Part shown: one piece after another, positions 1 through 13,828 of the stretch | Position numbering within the stretch: the stretch's first letter is position 1 | Layout: every line of letters begins with the position of its first letter | Source: Terriglobia bacterium | GTDB lineage: Bacteria > Acidobacteriota > Terriglobia > Bryobacterales > Bryobacteraceae | Direction: 5' to 3' | Length of the DNA stretch: 49,917 nucleotides | NCBI GenBank assembly: GCA_020073265.1 | Contig: JAIQFN010000043.1 | Span: forward strand, 1-49,917 | The notes under the pieces: generated by a model | What the model saw: the letters and a program-made list of their open reading frames with translations, nothing else | The model's database searches: none | Told to the model about the DNA's origin: nothing | Made by a program: the position numbers and the translations under genes

Positions 1-74
1 GCCAAACGGCGGCTGTTCGCAAAGATTGAATCTGTAGCAGCACGAACCGCCTGAGGGAGGGCCGTGGAAATGCG

Positions 75-129
75 GGGTTGTGGACGCCGAGGAAAACCAA
101 GGGCAGGTTTCCCTCCGCGCCCACAGCCC
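75..129. repeat. Long imperfect hairpin, copy 1 of a two-copy repeat
   Basis: Arms 75-98 and 106-129 are complementary at about 20 of 24 positions and enclose the 7-nt loop AAGGGCA. The loop-proximal core, GGAAAACC-loop-GGTTTCC, is nearly the same as in the second hairpin at 179-221. Bases 1-301 contain no convincing gene; these two hairpins are the only organised structure I see there. They lie downstream of the leftward oxidoreductase gene (stop at 302), so they could act in transcript ending or be copies of a palindromic repeat family. No T-run follows either stem. Confidence 0.7.
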
Positions 130-178
130 TTGGAAATCGCTGGTCGCGATTCCCACATTTCCACCGCCCCTACTCGAC

Positions 179-221
179 GTGGGAAAGTGGAAAACCAAGA
201 GCAGGTTTCCCACTTTCCCAC
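179..221. repeat. Long near-perfect hairpin, copy 2 of a two-copy repeat
   Basis: Arms 179-196 and 204-221 pair at 17 of 18 positions around the 7-nt loop AAGAGCA, which differs by one base from the loop of copy 1. The outer stem (GTGGGAAAGTGG) differs from copy 1 but its pairing is kept, as expected of a structured element rather than a chance direct repeat. Confidence 0.75.
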
Positions 222-301
222 TCACTGCTCTTCCTCTCAAAACCCAATTCAGAAAGGAGGCCTGGCGGCAGTCGCTCCGCTCCCGCCTTCAGGCTCATTC
301 T

Positions 302-1690
302 TCAATGAGAAAATGCTAGTGGCTGGAGATCGCCCAGCATGGTGGGGATCAGTTCCGAGACCGTGGGGTGGATGTGCACCGCGCGTTGAATGACGGTGTA
401 GGGCGCCTTGGCGTACATGACGTCGAGGATCGAGTGGATCACTTCGTCGCCGCCGACGCCCAGGATCGCGGCGCCTAGAATCTCGCGCGTTTCTGCGTCG
501 ACGACGATCTTCATGAAGCCCTGCGTTTCGCCCTTCTCGACGGCGCGCGCGACTCTCGTCATGGGGCGTTTTCCGACCAGCGCGCGGCGGCCGGACTTGC
601 GCACTTCCGCCTCGGTCAAGCCGGCGCGTCCGAGCGGCGGGTCGATGTAGAGTGCATACGTTGTGATGCGATCGCTCACGCGGCGCGGATCGTTGTCCAG
701 CAGATTGGCCGCGACGATTTCGCCGTCGTTGTAGGAGGTGTGGGTGAACGCACCTTTTCCGTTGCAATCGCCCAGCGCCCAGATGCCCGGCACGCTGCTG
801 CGCAACTGGTCGTCTACCTGAATGTATCCGCGCTCGTTCACCTTCACGCCGGCTTTTTCAAGACCCAGGTCGTCGGTGTTGGGGCGCCGCCCCACCGCCA
901 GCAGCACGTGCGTTCCGCTGACTTCGCGATCGCCGGAGGCGCAGTCCACCCGCGCGATGATCTCCTCGCCGAGCTTGGAGAAGGCGATGCATTTCGCATT
1001 CAGCCGGAGCCGGATGCCTTCGCGCTCCAGAATCTCCTGGATCGCGGCCGACACGTCCTCGTCTTCCCGCTGGATCAGCCGCGGCGCCATTTCGATGATG
1101 GTGACTTCGCTGCCGAAGCGCCGGAACATCTGCCCGAACTCCAGGCCGACGTAGCTGCCTCCCACGATGATCAGATGCCTGGGGAGAAAATCCACCGACA
1201 TCATGGAACTGTTGGTGAGGCATTCGATCTGGTCAAGCCCGGGCATCTGGGGAACGACGGCGCGGCCGCCAACATTGATGAAGATGCGCTCCGCCGTGAG
1301 CCGCAGGTCGCCCACGCTCAGCTCGCGCGGCGATTCGAAGCGCGCGTGGCCCTGATAGACGGTGCAGTTCTCGAGGTTCCTCAGCCCGGCCTCGACCGCG
1401 GTTCTCGATTTTTCGGATACTGCGTCCTTCCGGGCGCTGACGCGGCGCATGTTGACGTCCGGCGCCACCGCGATGTCCACGCCGAAGTCCGACGCGCGGT
1501 ATGCCAGGTGAGCCGCGTAGGCGCTGGCGACCATGGTCTTGGTCGGGATGCAGCCGGTGTTGACGCAGGTGCCGCCGAACAGGTTGCGCTCGATGATCGC
1601 AACTCTCATGCCCGAGCCGGCCAGCCGGTGAGCCAGGAACGGTCCAGCCTGACCGGTTCCAATGATGATCGCATCGTAAGTAATGGCCAT
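302..1690 (-). CDS. Class I pyridine nucleotide-disulfide oxidoreductase (FAD-dependent)
   Basis: A 462-aa cytosolic flavoprotein of the dihydrolipoamide dehydrogenase / mercuric reductase-like family. It has an N-terminal FAD-binding fold (IIGTGQAG, residues 9-16), the redox-active disulfide GGTCVNTGC (Cys42 and Cys47), a central NAD(P)-binding GGSYVGLEFG motif and a C-terminal dimerisation domain with the His-Pro...Glu pair (HIHPTVSE) that acts as the general base in this class. There is no N-terminal heavy-metal domain and no C-terminal Cys pair, so a true mercuric reductase is unlikely despite the resemblance; the substrate is unknown. A Shine-Dalgarno-like AAGGTGA precedes the ATG. It is divergent from the DUF885 gene, with 61 bp between the starts. 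Confidence 0.85.
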   Translation of the reverse strand: MAITYDAIIIGTGQAGPFLAHRLAGSGMRVAIIERNLFGGTCVNTGCIPTKTMVASAYAAHLAYRASDFGVDIAVAPDVNMRRVSARKDAVSEKSRTAVEAGLRNLENCTVYQGHARFESPRELSVGDLRLTAERIFINVGGRAVVPQMPGLDQIECLTNSSMMSVDFLPRHLIIVGGSYVGLEFGQMFRRFGSEVTIIEMAPRLIQREDEDVSAAIQEILEREGIRLRLNAKCIAFSKLGEEIIARVDCASGDREVSGTHVLLAVGRRPNTDDLGLEKAGVKVNERGYIQVDDQLRSSVPGIWALGDCNGKGAFTHTSYNDGEIVAANLLDNDPRRVSDRITTYALYIDPPLGRAGLTEAEVRKSGRRALVGKRPMTRVARAVEKGETQGFMKIVVDAETREILGAAILGVGGDEVIHSILDVMYAKAPYTVIQRAVHIHPTVSELIPTMLGDLQPLAFSH

Positions 1691-1751
1691 TCGTCACCTT
1701 CTATCAATATGACACTGCGCGGCGAAGCAAGGGTGCGGGAATATATAACTA

Positions 1752-3518
1752 ATGACACGAACCCGCCTGGCCGTTGCCGCCGCCCTTCTGCTTGCCCCTA
1801 CGCTTTCGGCGCAGCAGCGTAGCATCGACGACTTCTTTCGCGATTTCACCGCCGAGTGGGTGCGCGGCAATCCGAATCTCGCCACCTCGTCGCGATATTT
1901 CAGCGGCGAAGAACAGGACCGCCTGGAACGGCAGTTGACGCCGGAGACGCTGGCCTACCGGCGCGGGCGCATCGAGCTGGCGCGCAAGGGCCTGGCGGGA
2001 CTGAGCCAGTTCGACCGTTCCAGGCTGAACGAGACCCAACGAGTCTCGGCCGACCTGATGCAGTGGCAGCTCGACACGGTGGTTCGCGAGGAGCCGTATC
2101 TCGATTACAGTTTCCCGCTGCAGCAGATGAGCGGCGCGAACATCAACCTGGTGGAAGTGTTGACGGTGAGGCATCCGCTCGGGAGCGAAAAGGACGCGGT
2201 CAACTATCTGGCAGCGCTCGGACAGGTGGGCGCGCGCATGGACGAGGCGATTGCGGAATCGCGCCGGTTGGCGGCGAAGAATTTCATCCCGCCGAAGTTT
2301 ATCCTCGAGGCCACCATCAAGCAGATGCAGAGCTTCGCTGATCCGGCGCCGGCGCAAAACCCGTTCGTCGCGGTCTTCGAGCAGAAGATGGAGGCGGTGA
2401 AGGCGATTAGCGACGCCCGGCGCGCCGAGCTTCGATCGCAGGCGGAGAAAATCGTCGGGACCGAAATATATCCGGCCTGGAAGCGCGCCATCGCCGTGCT
2501 GGAATCCCAGCTTCCCCGCTCCACCGACGATGCCGGATTGTGGCGGCTCAAAGGCGGCGCCGACGCCTACGCTTACTTCCTCGGCCGCTACACCACCACC
2601 CATCTCACCGCCGACGAGGTCCACCAGATCGGCCTGCGCGAGGTGGACCGCATCGAAAAACAGATGGACGCCATTCTGCGCCGCCTCCGCCGCACGCAGG
2701 GCTCGGTGAAGGATCGGGTAGCGAAACTGCAGGCCGACCTGGGTTATCCGAAGACCGAAGAAGGCCGCACGCTCATCATGGCGGACGTCGAGAAGATTCT
2801 ACGCGACGCCGAGAAGCGATCGGCCGCGCTGTTCGACAAGACTCCGAAATCTCCCGTGATCGCACGGCCGTTCCCGCGTTTCCGCGAGGCCAACGCGGCC
2901 GCCAACTACAACGCTCCGGCGCCGGACGGCTCCCGGCCGGGCGTCTTCCAGATTCCGCTGCGGCCGGAGCGGATGACCAAATTCGGGCTGCGTTCGCTGG
3001 TGTATCACGAAACCGTGCCGGGCCATCATTTTCAAATTGCATTGCAGGTGGAGAACAAGAGTCTTCCGCGCTTCCGCCAGATCGGCGCGTTCGGTGGAAT
3101 TTCCGCGCTGTCGGAAGGCTGGGGTCTCTACGCGGAGCGCCTGACGGCGGAATCCGGCTGGTACGAAGGCGATCAGGAGGGCTTGCTCGGCCAGTTGGAT
3201 GCCGCGCTGTTTCGCGCGCGCCGCCTGGTGGTGGACACCGGGTTGCACTCGCAGCACTGGACGCGCCAGCAGGCGATCGACTACGGAATCGAGGCCAGCG
3301 AAGTGGAGCGTTACGCGGTGTTTCCGGGACAGGCCTGTTCCTATATGATCGGCCAGTTGAAGATCGTCGAAGTTCGGGAGAAAGCTCAGAAGGCGCTCGG
3401 CGGCAAGTTTTCTCTGCGCGCCTTCCACGACGTCGTGCTCGACACCGGGACCGTTCCGCTGGAATTGCTGGAGCGCCAGGTGGACGCCTACATCCGCGCG
3501 AACGGCGGGAAGCCGTAG
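1752..3518 (+). CDS. Secreted DUF885 family protein (putative zinc peptidase-like)
   Basis: A 588-aa protein with a signal peptide (about residues 1-20, ending LSAQQ) and the DUF885 fold. The family hallmark HETVPGHH is at residues 419-426, followed by SEGWGLYAE with Glu455; the arrangement resembles a zinc-metallopeptidase HExxxGH...E site. DUF885 proteins are usually annotated as uncharacterised, sometimes as M32-related carboxypeptidases, so peptidase activity is inferred from the motif. The length is normal for the family. The gene begins a rightward run; rsmA starts 4 bp after its stop, which suggests co-transcription. Confidence 0.85.
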   Translation: MTRTRLAVAAALLLAPTLSAQQRSIDDFFRDFTAEWVRGNPNLATSSRYFSGEEQDRLERQLTPETLAYRRGRIELARKGLAGLSQFDRSRLNETQRVSADLMQWQLDTVVREEPYLDYSFPLQQMSGANINLVEVLTVRHPLGSEKDAVNYLAALGQVGARMDEAIAESRRLAAKNFIPPKFILEATIKQMQSFADPAPAQNPFVAVFEQKMEAVKAISDARRAELRSQAEKIVGTEIYPAWKRAIAVLESQLPRSTDDAGLWRLKGGADAYAYFLGRYTTTHLTADEVHQIGLREVDRIEKQMDAILRRLRRTQGSVKDRVAKLQADLGYPKTEEGRTLIMADVEKILRDAEKRSAALFDKTPKSPVIARPFPRFREANAAANYNAPAPDGSRPGVFQIPLRPERMTKFGLRSLVYHETVPGHHFQIALQVENKSLPRFRQIGAFGGISALSEGWGLYAERLTAESGWYEGDQEGLLGQLDAALFRARRLVVDTGLHSQHWTRQQAIDYGIEASEVERYAVFPGQACSYMIGQLKIVEVREKAQKALGGKFSLRAFHDVVLDTGTVPLELLERQVDAYIRANGGKP

Positions 3519-3522
3519 ACCG

Positions 3523-4266
3523 TTGGGACGCAGGCTCGGACAACATTTTCTCGCGCGCCAGTCCATCCTGGAACGCATCGCTGAGGCTGCCTGTCCCGCT
3601 GGAACCGATGTGGTGGTGGAGATCGGTCCGGGCCGCGGCGCTCTGACCACGCATCTTCTGGCCAGGGCCGCGCGCGTGATCGCGATCGAGATCGATCCGG
3701 TGCTGGTCCACTATCTGCGCGCCGAGTTCAGAGACGAGCCGCGGCTCACGCTGCTGGAAGCCGACGTTCTGAAGACGGACTTTGGCCAGTGGGGCCGCGT
3801 CGCGGTGGCCGGCAATCTGCCGTACTACATCACGTCGCCGATTCTCGAAAGAACTCTGGCGCTGGGCGAGCGCTTGATCCAGGCGGTGTTCCTGGTGCAG
3901 AAGGAAGTGGCCGACCGCCTGGTCGCCAAGCCGGGCACTCGCGCCTATGGATTCCTGAGCGTCCAGACCCAGCTACTCAGCGCGCCGGAGCTGCTGTTCA
4001 CGGTGCCGGCGGACGCTTTTCGCCCGAGGCCCAAGGTGGATTCCGCCGTGGTCCGGCTGATTCCACGATCCGACGCCGCCGTTCCGGACCGCGCTGCATT
4101 CCTAAAGTTTGCCAGCCGCTGCTTCCAGCATAAGCGCAAGACGCTACGCAACAACCTGCTGCCGTTTTACGATCGCGCGCGGCTGGACGCGATTCCAACC
4201 ACCAAGAAACGCGCCGAGCAGTTATCGATTCCCGAGTTGCTGGAGCTGCACGGCCAGCTTGGTTGA
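3523..4266 (+). CDS. rsmA: 16S rRNA (adenine1518/1519-N6)-dimethyltransferase RsmA (KsgA)
   Basis: A 247-aa SAM-dependent enzyme that dimethylates two adjacent adenines in the helix 45 loop of 16S rRNA during 30S maturation. It shows the family-specific GQHFL near the N-terminus (residues 6-10), SAM motif I VVEIGPGRG (31-39), the acidic EID (56-58) that binds the ribose, and the NLPY catalytic motif (98-101). The start is TTG: it is the only codon that places GRRLGQHFL at the N-terminus, and no ATG is available nearby. It lies 4 bp after the DUF885 stop and 19 bp before gltX. The protein is slightly shorter than E. coli KsgA. Confidence 0.95.
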   Translation: MGRRLGQHFLARQSILERIAEAACPAGTDVVVEIGPGRGALTTHLLARAARVIAIEIDPVLVHYLRAEFRDEPRLTLLEADVLKTDFGQWGRVAVAGNLPYYITSPILERTLALGERLIQAVFLVQKEVADRLVAKPGTRAYGFLSVQTQLLSAPELLFTVPADAFRPRPKVDSAVVRLIPRSDAAVPDRAAFLKFASRCFQHKRKTLRNNLLPFYDRARLDAIPTTKKRAEQLSIPELLELHGQLG

Positions 4267-4285
4267 TCCTGTATCCTGAAATTTC

Positions 4286-5739
<1,454 letters not shown>

Positions 5740-5743
<4 letters not shown>

Positions 5744-7443
5744 ACACTCCGAAAACCGAGCCCGAGACTGCCCCGGCGCCATCCAACTTCATTCGCGAGA
5801 TCATTCTCGACGACTTGAAGACCAACAAGTACGGCGGACGCGTGCACACGCGCTTTCCGCCCGAGCCGAACGGCTATCTGCACATCGGCCACGCCAAGTC
5901 CATCAACATCAATTTCGGATTCGCGAAAGAGTTCGGCGGAAAATGCAATCTGCGCTTCGACGACACCAATCCGTCCAAGGAGGAAACCGAGTACGTCGAC
6001 TCCATCATCGAAGACGTCCACTGGCTGGGCGGCGATTGGGAGGGCCGGCTATTCTACGCTTCCGATTATTTCGAGCAACTGTACGAGTGGGCGGTCCAGC
6101 TCATCCGGGCCGGCAAGGCCTACGTGTGCGATCTGTCCGCCGATGAAGTGCGCCAGCAGCGCGGCACGCTGACCGAGCCCGGCCGGGAAAGCCCGTACCG
6201 CAATCGATCGGTGGAAGAGAATCTGAACCTGTTCGAGCGCATGAAGGCCGGCGAGTTTCCCGACGGCGCCCGAACGCTGCGCGCCAAGATCGACATGGCG
6301 TCGGCCAATCTCAACCTGCGCGATCCCATCATGTATCGCATCCTGCACGCCGAGCATCACCGCACCGGCGGCAAGTGGTGCATCTATCCGATGTACGACT
6401 TCGCGCACGGCCAGTCGGATTCGATCGAAGGCATCACGCACTCCATCTGCACGCTGGAATTCGAGGATCATCGGCCGCTCTACGACTGGTACGTCGAACA
6501 GCTCGGCATCTATCATCCGCAGCAGATCGAGTTTGATCGCCTGAACGTCACCTACACGCTGTTGAGCAAGCGCAAGCTTCTGCAACTGGTCCAGCAAGGA
6601 CACGTCAGCGGCTGGAACGATCCGCGCATGCCGACCATTTCAGGTCTGCGCCGCCGCGGCTACACGCCCGAGGCGATTCGCAGTTTCTGCCGGCGCGTGG
6701 GCGTGTCCAAGACCAACGGAACCACCGAACTCGGCCTGCTCGAATATTTCCTCCGCGAGGATTTGAACAAGCGCGCGCCGCGGGCCATGGCGGTGCTGCG
6801 GCCCCTGCGCGTGGTGATCGACAACTACCCCGAGGGCCAGGTCGAGCAGATGGAGGCGGTCAATAATCCGGAAGATGAGAGCGCGGGCACCCGGAGCGTT
6901 CCGTTCTCGAAAGTCCTGTACATCGAGCAGGACGATTTTCGCGAGGACCCGCCCAAGCAGTACTTCCGTTTGTCGCCCGGACGCGAGGTGCGGCTGCGCT
7001 ATGGCTACTTCGTCACTTGCACGGGCGTGGTGAAAGACTCAAGCGGCGCGGTGACGGAGATCCATTGCAGCTACGATCCGGCCACGCGTGGAGGCAACGC
7101 GCCGGATGGGCGCAAGGTGAAATCGACCATCCATTGGGTGTCGGCAGCGCACGCGGTGAACGCCGAAGTCCGGCTGTACGACAACCTGTTCACCTGCGAA
7201 GACCCGAACCAGGCGCCGGAAGGTCAGGACTTCACGGCCAATCTCAATCCCAATTCGCTCGAGACGCTCGGCGACTGCAAGCTGGAGCCCGCGCTCGCTG
7301 CGGCCGCGCCGGGCAACCGCTACCAGTTCGAGCGCCTGGGCTACTTCGCGGTGGATCCGGACAGCGCGCCGGGGAAACTGGTATTCAACCGGACGGTCGC
7401 GCTGCGCGACACCTGGGCTAAGATCGAGAAGAAATCCAAATGA
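5740..7443 (+). CDS. glnS: Glutaminyl-tRNA synthetase
   Basis: A 567-aa class I synthetase that directly charges tRNA-Gln. [16 protein letters not shown] carries the HIGH motif (residues 48-51), and LLSKRK (about 274-279) is the KMSKS-equivalent typical of GlnRS. The C-terminal third matches the two beta-barrel anticodon-binding domains. The length is close to the E. coli enzyme (about 554). Its start overlaps gltX, and its own stop overlaps the next gene by ATGA (7440-7443), so three genes are coupled in series. Confidence 0.96.
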
Positions 7444-8993
7444 TCATTCTCGGATTGGGCGGCATTCCCAAAGATCCGGCCTGCGCGGTGCTGAAGGACG
7501 GCGAGCTGCTCGCCGCGGTCGAAGAGAAGAAGCTCGCCCGAAGCCTGAATCCGGACGCCCTGCCGGAACAGGCTATCGCGATGGCGCTGCGGCTGGCGGG
7601 CGTCGGGGCGTCGCAGGTGAACTGCGTCGCGCTGGTGCGGCCTTTCGCCAAGGACATCCAACTGACGCTGCGGTCGAACTTCGCCAAAGCCCAGATGCTG
7701 ATGGTGGAGCATCACGCCGCGCACGCAGCTTCAGCGTACTATCCGTCCGGCTTCGACGACGCCACCGTGTTGACGCTGGATCGAGACGGCGATTTCCGCT
7801 CGGCCGCCCGCTGGCGCGCGTCCGGCAATCAGATGCAGTTGGAACGCGACCTCTACTATCCGGATTCGCTCGGCGATCTCTACGGCCGGGTCACCGAACT
7901 GCTGGGATTCGCGGCCGCGGCGGACGAACACAAGGTCCAGTGGCTTTCGACTGCCGACGATGGCGCCTCCTACCTGCCGCTGTTCGAGGAAATTCTCGGC
8001 AGCGCCGAGTGGCCGGCTATCAATCGCACCTACTTCGACGCCGACCGGCTCAGCCAGGGCGGCTTCAGCGAGAAATTTTACCGTCACATCGGTTTGGCGG
8101 ATGGCGCCGACATTCCCGAGCAAATGAAAGCGCCGCTCGCCGCCGGACTCCAGCGCGCCATCGAGCGAGCCGTGCTGCGCATGGCCGGACCAGCCGCGAA
8201 GCTGTGTCTGGCGGGCGGACTAGGCCTGAACTCTCTGCTGGTCAGTTCGCTCGAAGCATCCAAGGAGGTCTTCGTGCAGCCCGCCGCGGGCAATACCGGA
8301 ACGGCGCTGGGAGCGGTGTTCTACGCCTGGAACGGCGTGTGCGGCCAGAGCAAGCGCGCTTCGCTGAACGACCTGTGTTTCGGGCCGGGCTACAACGGCG
8401 AGCAGATCAAACAGGTGCTGGAGAACTGCAAGCTGCGCTTCCGCTATCTGCTCACCACCGACGAGCTGATCGACAACGCCGTGCGCCAACTGAACACCGA
8501 GAAGATCATCGCCTGGATGCAGGGCCGGATGGAGTTCGGACCGCGCGCGCTCGGCAATCGCAGCATTCTGGCGTCGCCGCTCAATCCGTATTCCACCGAG
8601 AATTTGAATCTGTACATCAAGCATCGCGAAAAGTTCCGCAAGTTCGCGGCCTCGGTGCCGGCCGAGATCGCCGGCGAGTATTTCGAAACCGGACCGAACG
8701 CGCGCTACCTGGCCACCGTGGGACGCGTGCGCGAGCAGCACCGCAAAACCTTCCACGCGGCCATCATGGGCCAGGATGCGATTCGCGTGCACACCGTCTC
8801 GAAGGACGACAACCCGCTGTATCACAACTTGCTGCACGCCGCCGGCAAGGCCACCGGGCTTCCGGTGCTGTACAACACCAGTTTCAACCTGTTCGGCGAT
8901 CCGCTGGTCTGCACGCCGCGCGATGCGGTACGCAGCTTCTATTCGTCGGGAATCGACGCGTTATTCGTCGGTAATTTCCTGGTCGAAAAATAG
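7440..8993 (+). CDS. NodU/CmcH-type carbamoyltransferase
   Basis: A 517-aa two-domain protein. The N-terminal ASKHA-like half has the metal/substrate-binding histidines in [14 protein letters not shown] (His91, His92, His95) and LDRDGD (about 113-118). The C-terminal half carries the family signature [17 protein letters not shown] (about residues 360-376) and the NTSFN motif. Family members make carbamoyl-adenylate from carbamoyl phosphate and ATP and transfer the carbamoyl group to a hydroxyl, for example on Nod factors, antibiotics or sugars; the acceptor here is unknown. It starts inside the glnS stop codon (ATGA overlap). No nodulation or antibiotic genes are nearby, so a housekeeping or envelope substrate is as likely as a secondary metabolite. 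Confidence 0.88.
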   Translation: MIILGLGGIPKDPACAVLKDGELLAAVEEKKLARSLNPDALPEQAIAMALRLAGVGASQVNCVALVRPFAKDIQLTLRSNFAKAQMLMVEHHAAHAASAYYPSGFDDATVLTLDRDGDFRSAARWRASGNQMQLERDLYYPDSLGDLYGRVTELLGFAAAADEHKVQWLSTADDGASYLPLFEEILGSAEWPAINRTYFDADRLSQGGFSEKFYRHIGLADGADIPEQMKAPLAAGLQRAIERAVLRMAGPAAKLCLAGGLGLNSLLVSSLEASKEVFVQPAAGNTGTALGAVFYAWNGVCGQSKRASLNDLCFGPGYNGEQIKQVLENCKLRFRYLLTTDELIDNAVRQLNTEKIIAWMQGRMEFGPRALGNRSILASPLNPYSTENLNLYIKHREKFRKFAASVPAEIAGEYFETGPNARYLATVGRVREQHRKTFHAAIMGQDAIRVHTVSKDDNPLYHNLLHAAGKATGLPVLYNTSFNLFGDPLVCTPRDAVRSFYSSGIDALFVGNFLVEK

Positions 8994-9043
8994 CGCGCAG
9001 CCCTGAGTTGTGTGCGCCCAGACAGGACGCTATCCTGTAGCCC

Positions 9044-10453
9044 ATGAGAACCGCCCTCGCCCTGCTCGCCTGCGCCGTCTCGCTGGCGTCTTTCGCGCGC
9101 GCCGCCGACCGCTATGCGGTGGACTGGCCCAAACTCGAATCCGAAACCTTGGACTACTACACCTCCCTGATCCGGATCGACACCAGCAATCCGCCGGGCA
9201 ACGAAACCAAGGCAGTGAATTATCTGAAGCCGATTCTCGATCGCGCCGGGATTCCCACCGAGGTGTGGTCGCTCGACCCGAATCGCGCCAACCTGGTGGC
9301 GCGCATCAAAGGCAACGGCTCCAAGCGGCCCATCATCATCATGGGCCACACCGACGTGGTGGGCGTGCAGCGCGACAAATGGCCGGTGGACCCGTTCGCG
9401 GCGCTGCGCAAGGACGGCTACATCTGGGGCCGCGGAACTTCCGACGACAAGCCGCACGTCGCGGCGTCTTTGATGACCATGCTGCTGCTCAAGCGCCTGA
9501 ACGTCGCGCTCGACCGCGACGTCATCTTCATCGCCGAGGCGGGCGAGGAAGGCACTTCGCGTTTCGGTATCGGATTCCTGGTGGATCAGCACTGGAACGA
9601 TATCGCGGCCGAGTATGCGCTGGCCGAAGGAGGCCAGACGGTGTCGCGCGGAGAGCAGGTGCAGTACGTTGGAATCGCCACCACCGAGAAAACGCCGCGG
9701 TCCACGCGTCTGGTGGCGCACGGAACATCCGGGCATGGCTCGCGCCCGCGACAGGACAATGCGGTGCTGCACCTGGCTGGCGCCGTGGCGAAGTTCCAAA
9801 ACTGGCAGCCGCCCATGCGCTTGAACGACACCACGCGCGCTTATTTCGAACGCCTCGCCACCATCAGCCCGCCGGATCAGGCCTACCGCTACAACCACGT
9901 CGCCGATCCGGCCCACAGCGAAGAAATCCAGCGTTATTTCGCCGAGCACGAGACCAATAGCTATTCGATCCTGCGCACGTCCATCGTTCCCACCGTCATC
10001 CAGGGCGGCTTTCGCAACAACGTTATTCCGTCGCAGGCCGAGGCTGTACTCGACATTCGCGCGCTTCCGGGCGAGGACATGAATCAGCTCTACGAGGAAA
10101 TGCGGCGAGTCATCGGCGATCCCGCGGTGGAGGTGGTCGCGGACACCTCGCGCAACCGGCCGGCCGCTCCGTCGTCGCGCATCGATTCGGAAATGTTCCA
10201 GGCGCTCGAGCGCACCCAGAAGAGAATGTACCCGCGCGCCATCACGATTCCCACCATGTTGACCGGCGCCACGGACAATGCGCAGTTGCGCAGCAAGGGC
10301 GTTCAGGCCTACGGCTTCGGCCCCATCGCCGACGAGAGTGAAAGCGAGCTGCACGGCGCGCATTCCGATCAGGAGCGGCTGCGCGAAAGCTCGCTGCATC
10401 AGATGGTGCAGTACCTCTGGTATACCGTGCTCGACATCGCGGCTGCCAAGTAG
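9044..10453 (+). CDS. Secreted M20 family metallopeptidase
   Basis: A 469-aa protein with a signal peptide (residues 1-20, ending FARA). The M20 di-zinc site is recognisable: MGHTDVV (His102, Asp104), GRGTSDDK (Asp134), EAGEEG with the catalytic Glu pair at 168-169, and a C-terminal HGAHSD near residue 437 supplying the last His ligand. An inserted lid/dimerisation domain lies in the middle (SGHGSRP, about residues 228-234). The likely role is periplasmic or extracellular removal of amino acids from dipeptides or acylated amino acids. It starts 50 bp after the carbamoyltransferase. Confidence 0.88.
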   Translation: MRTALALLACAVSLASFARAADRYAVDWPKLESETLDYYTSLIRIDTSNPPGNETKAVNYLKPILDRAGIPTEVWSLDPNRANLVARIKGNGSKRPIIIMGHTDVVGVQRDKWPVDPFAALRKDGYIWGRGTSDDKPHVAASLMTMLLLKRLNVALDRDVIFIAEAGEEGTSRFGIGFLVDQHWNDIAAEYALAEGGQTVSRGEQVQYVGIATTEKTPRSTRLVAHGTSGHGSRPRQDNAVLHLAGAVAKFQNWQPPMRLNDTTRAYFERLATISPPDQAYRYNHVADPAHSEEIQRYFAEHETNSYSILRTSIVPTVIQGGFRNNVIPSQAEAVLDIRALPGEDMNQLYEEMRRVIGDPAVEVVADTSRNRPAAPSSRIDSEMFQALERTQKRMYPRAITIPTMLTGATDNAQLRSKGVQAYGFGPIADESESELHGAHSDQERLRESSLHQMVQYLWYTVLDIAAAK

Positions 10454-10492
10454 CGGCCGGGACGTTTTCCAGCGCCACTACAATGAAGTCTG

Positions 10493-11707
10493 ATGCGGGT
10501 TGCGCCGATCGCCGTCTGCCTGGCTCTTCTCGCCGCGAGCCAAATTGCCGCACAGAGCCCACTGACATCGGAAGGTTTCGATCACTTCTACAATCTCGAA
10601 TACGAAGCAGCCATCGCCGATTTCACCGCGGGCACCGTCGAACACCCCGAGGACCCGGCCGCCTGGAATCATCTGGCGCAGGCTATCCTGTATCAGGCCA
10701 TGTATCGCTCCGGAGCGCTCGAAAGCGAGCTGGTCTCAGGCACCAATCCGTTCCTGCATCGCGAGAAAGTGAAGGTGACACCGGCCGAACAGCAGCGCTT
10801 CGACGATGCCATCGCGAAGTCGGTCCGGATTTCCAGGGCTGGCCTGCAACGGAATCCCGATGATCCGCGCGCGCTGGAAGCCTTCGGAGTCGCCTACGGC
10901 TTGCGAGCCAATTACAATTTCCTGGTTCGCAAGGCCTGGCTGGACGCGCTGCACGATGCCACCGACGCCCGCAAGGCGCACAAGCGGCTATGCGAGATTG
11001 AACCGGACAACCTGGACGCGCGCCTGATTCCGGGCGTCTACGACTACGTCACCGGCAGCCTGCCGTTCGGCTATCGTATCCTGGCGTTCCTGGCCGGCTA
11101 TCACGGGGATCGCAGCCGCGGCATCCGCACGCTCGAGACTGTCGCGCGCGAAGGCGTCTGGAATCGCGCCGATGCCCAGGTGCTGCTGGCCGCCATTTAC
11201 CGTCGTGAACATCACGCGCGCGACGCCGTCTCGCTGCTCCAGGATCTGATTGGCCAGTTCCCGCGCAATCACCTGGTTCGCTTCGAACTGGTTCAGATGT
11301 ACAGCGATCTGGGCGATCAAGAGGCAGCGCGCAAGGAGATCGAAGCGATCTGGGAGCTGCACCGGACGGGCGCGCCCGGCTTCGCGGAGCTGATGCCCGA
11401 GAAGATCGATTACCTGGAAGGGAATTTTCTGTTCTGGTATAACGACCTCGACCCGGCGCTCGAGCACATGCAGAAGGTCACCGCGAAGGCGATGCAACTG
11501 GATCTGAACACCTGCCTGATGTCCTGGATGCGTCTGGGCCAGATCTACGATCTGAAGAAGCTGCGCCCGCAGGCGCTCGCGGCCTATCGCGAGGCCATCG
11601 CCGCTGCACCGCAATCGGAGGTCGCCAAGGAGTCCAAGCAATACATCGGGAAACCGTACCGGCGAAGCCTGCCGGCGGAGCGCAGCGCACTAGAATCGAG
11701 AAACTAG
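10493..11707 (+). CDS. Secreted TPR-repeat protein
   Basis: A 404-aa protein with a signal peptide (residues 1-20, ending QIAAQ) followed by helical tetratricopeptide-like repeats, such as the blocks around residues 33-60, 110-140, 220-260 and 335-370 with A..Y..A and P-terminated helix pairs. No enzymatic motif is visible. TPR proteins serve as protein-protein interaction scaffolds; the partner is unknown. It lies 39 bp after the M20 gene and 14 bp before the DUF255 gene, so it is probably co-transcribed. Confidence 0.75.
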   Translation: MRVAPIAVCLALLAASQIAAQSPLTSEGFDHFYNLEYEAAIADFTAGTVEHPEDPAAWNHLAQAILYQAMYRSGALESELVSGTNPFLHREKVKVTPAEQQRFDDAIAKSVRISRAGLQRNPDDPRALEAFGVAYGLRANYNFLVRKAWLDALHDATDARKAHKRLCEIEPDNLDARLIPGVYDYVTGSLPFGYRILAFLAGYHGDRSRGIRTLETVAREGVWNRADAQVLLAAIYRREHHARDAVSLLQDLIGQFPRNHLVRFELVQMYSDLGDQEAARKEIEAIWELHRTGAPGFAELMPEKIDYLEGNFLFWYNDLDPALEHMQKVTAKAMQLDLNTCLMSWMRLGQIYDLKKLRPQALAAYREAIAAAPQSEVAKESKQYIGKPYRRSLPAERSALESRN

Positions 11708-11721
11708 AAAAGAGAAACGAA

Positions 11722-13783
<2,062 letters not shown>

Positions 13784-13791
<8 letters not shown>

Positions 13792-13823
13792 ATCGAAATC
13801 AAACTCGAATCACACTGGAGGAG
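13784..13823 (+). promoter_or_regulatory. Possible tpx -10 element and strong Shine-Dalgarno
   Basis: TACAAT at 13784-13789 overlaps the stop of the DUF255 gene and would suit a sigma-70 -10 box. The only -35 candidate, TTATCG 16 bp upstream, is weak. A strong GGAGGAG (13817-13823) sits 5 nt before the tpx ATG and decides that start over an open frame that extends further upstream. Confidence 0.35.
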
Positions 13824-13828
13824 AATTC

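Noticed and set aside
75-221. CRISPR array
   Set aside because: There are only two units, each self-complementary, with no regular repeat-spacer periodicity and no cas genes.
302-1690. Mercuric reductase
   Set aside because: There is no N-terminal metal-binding domain and no C-terminal Cys pair; only the general class I oxidoreductase motifs are present.
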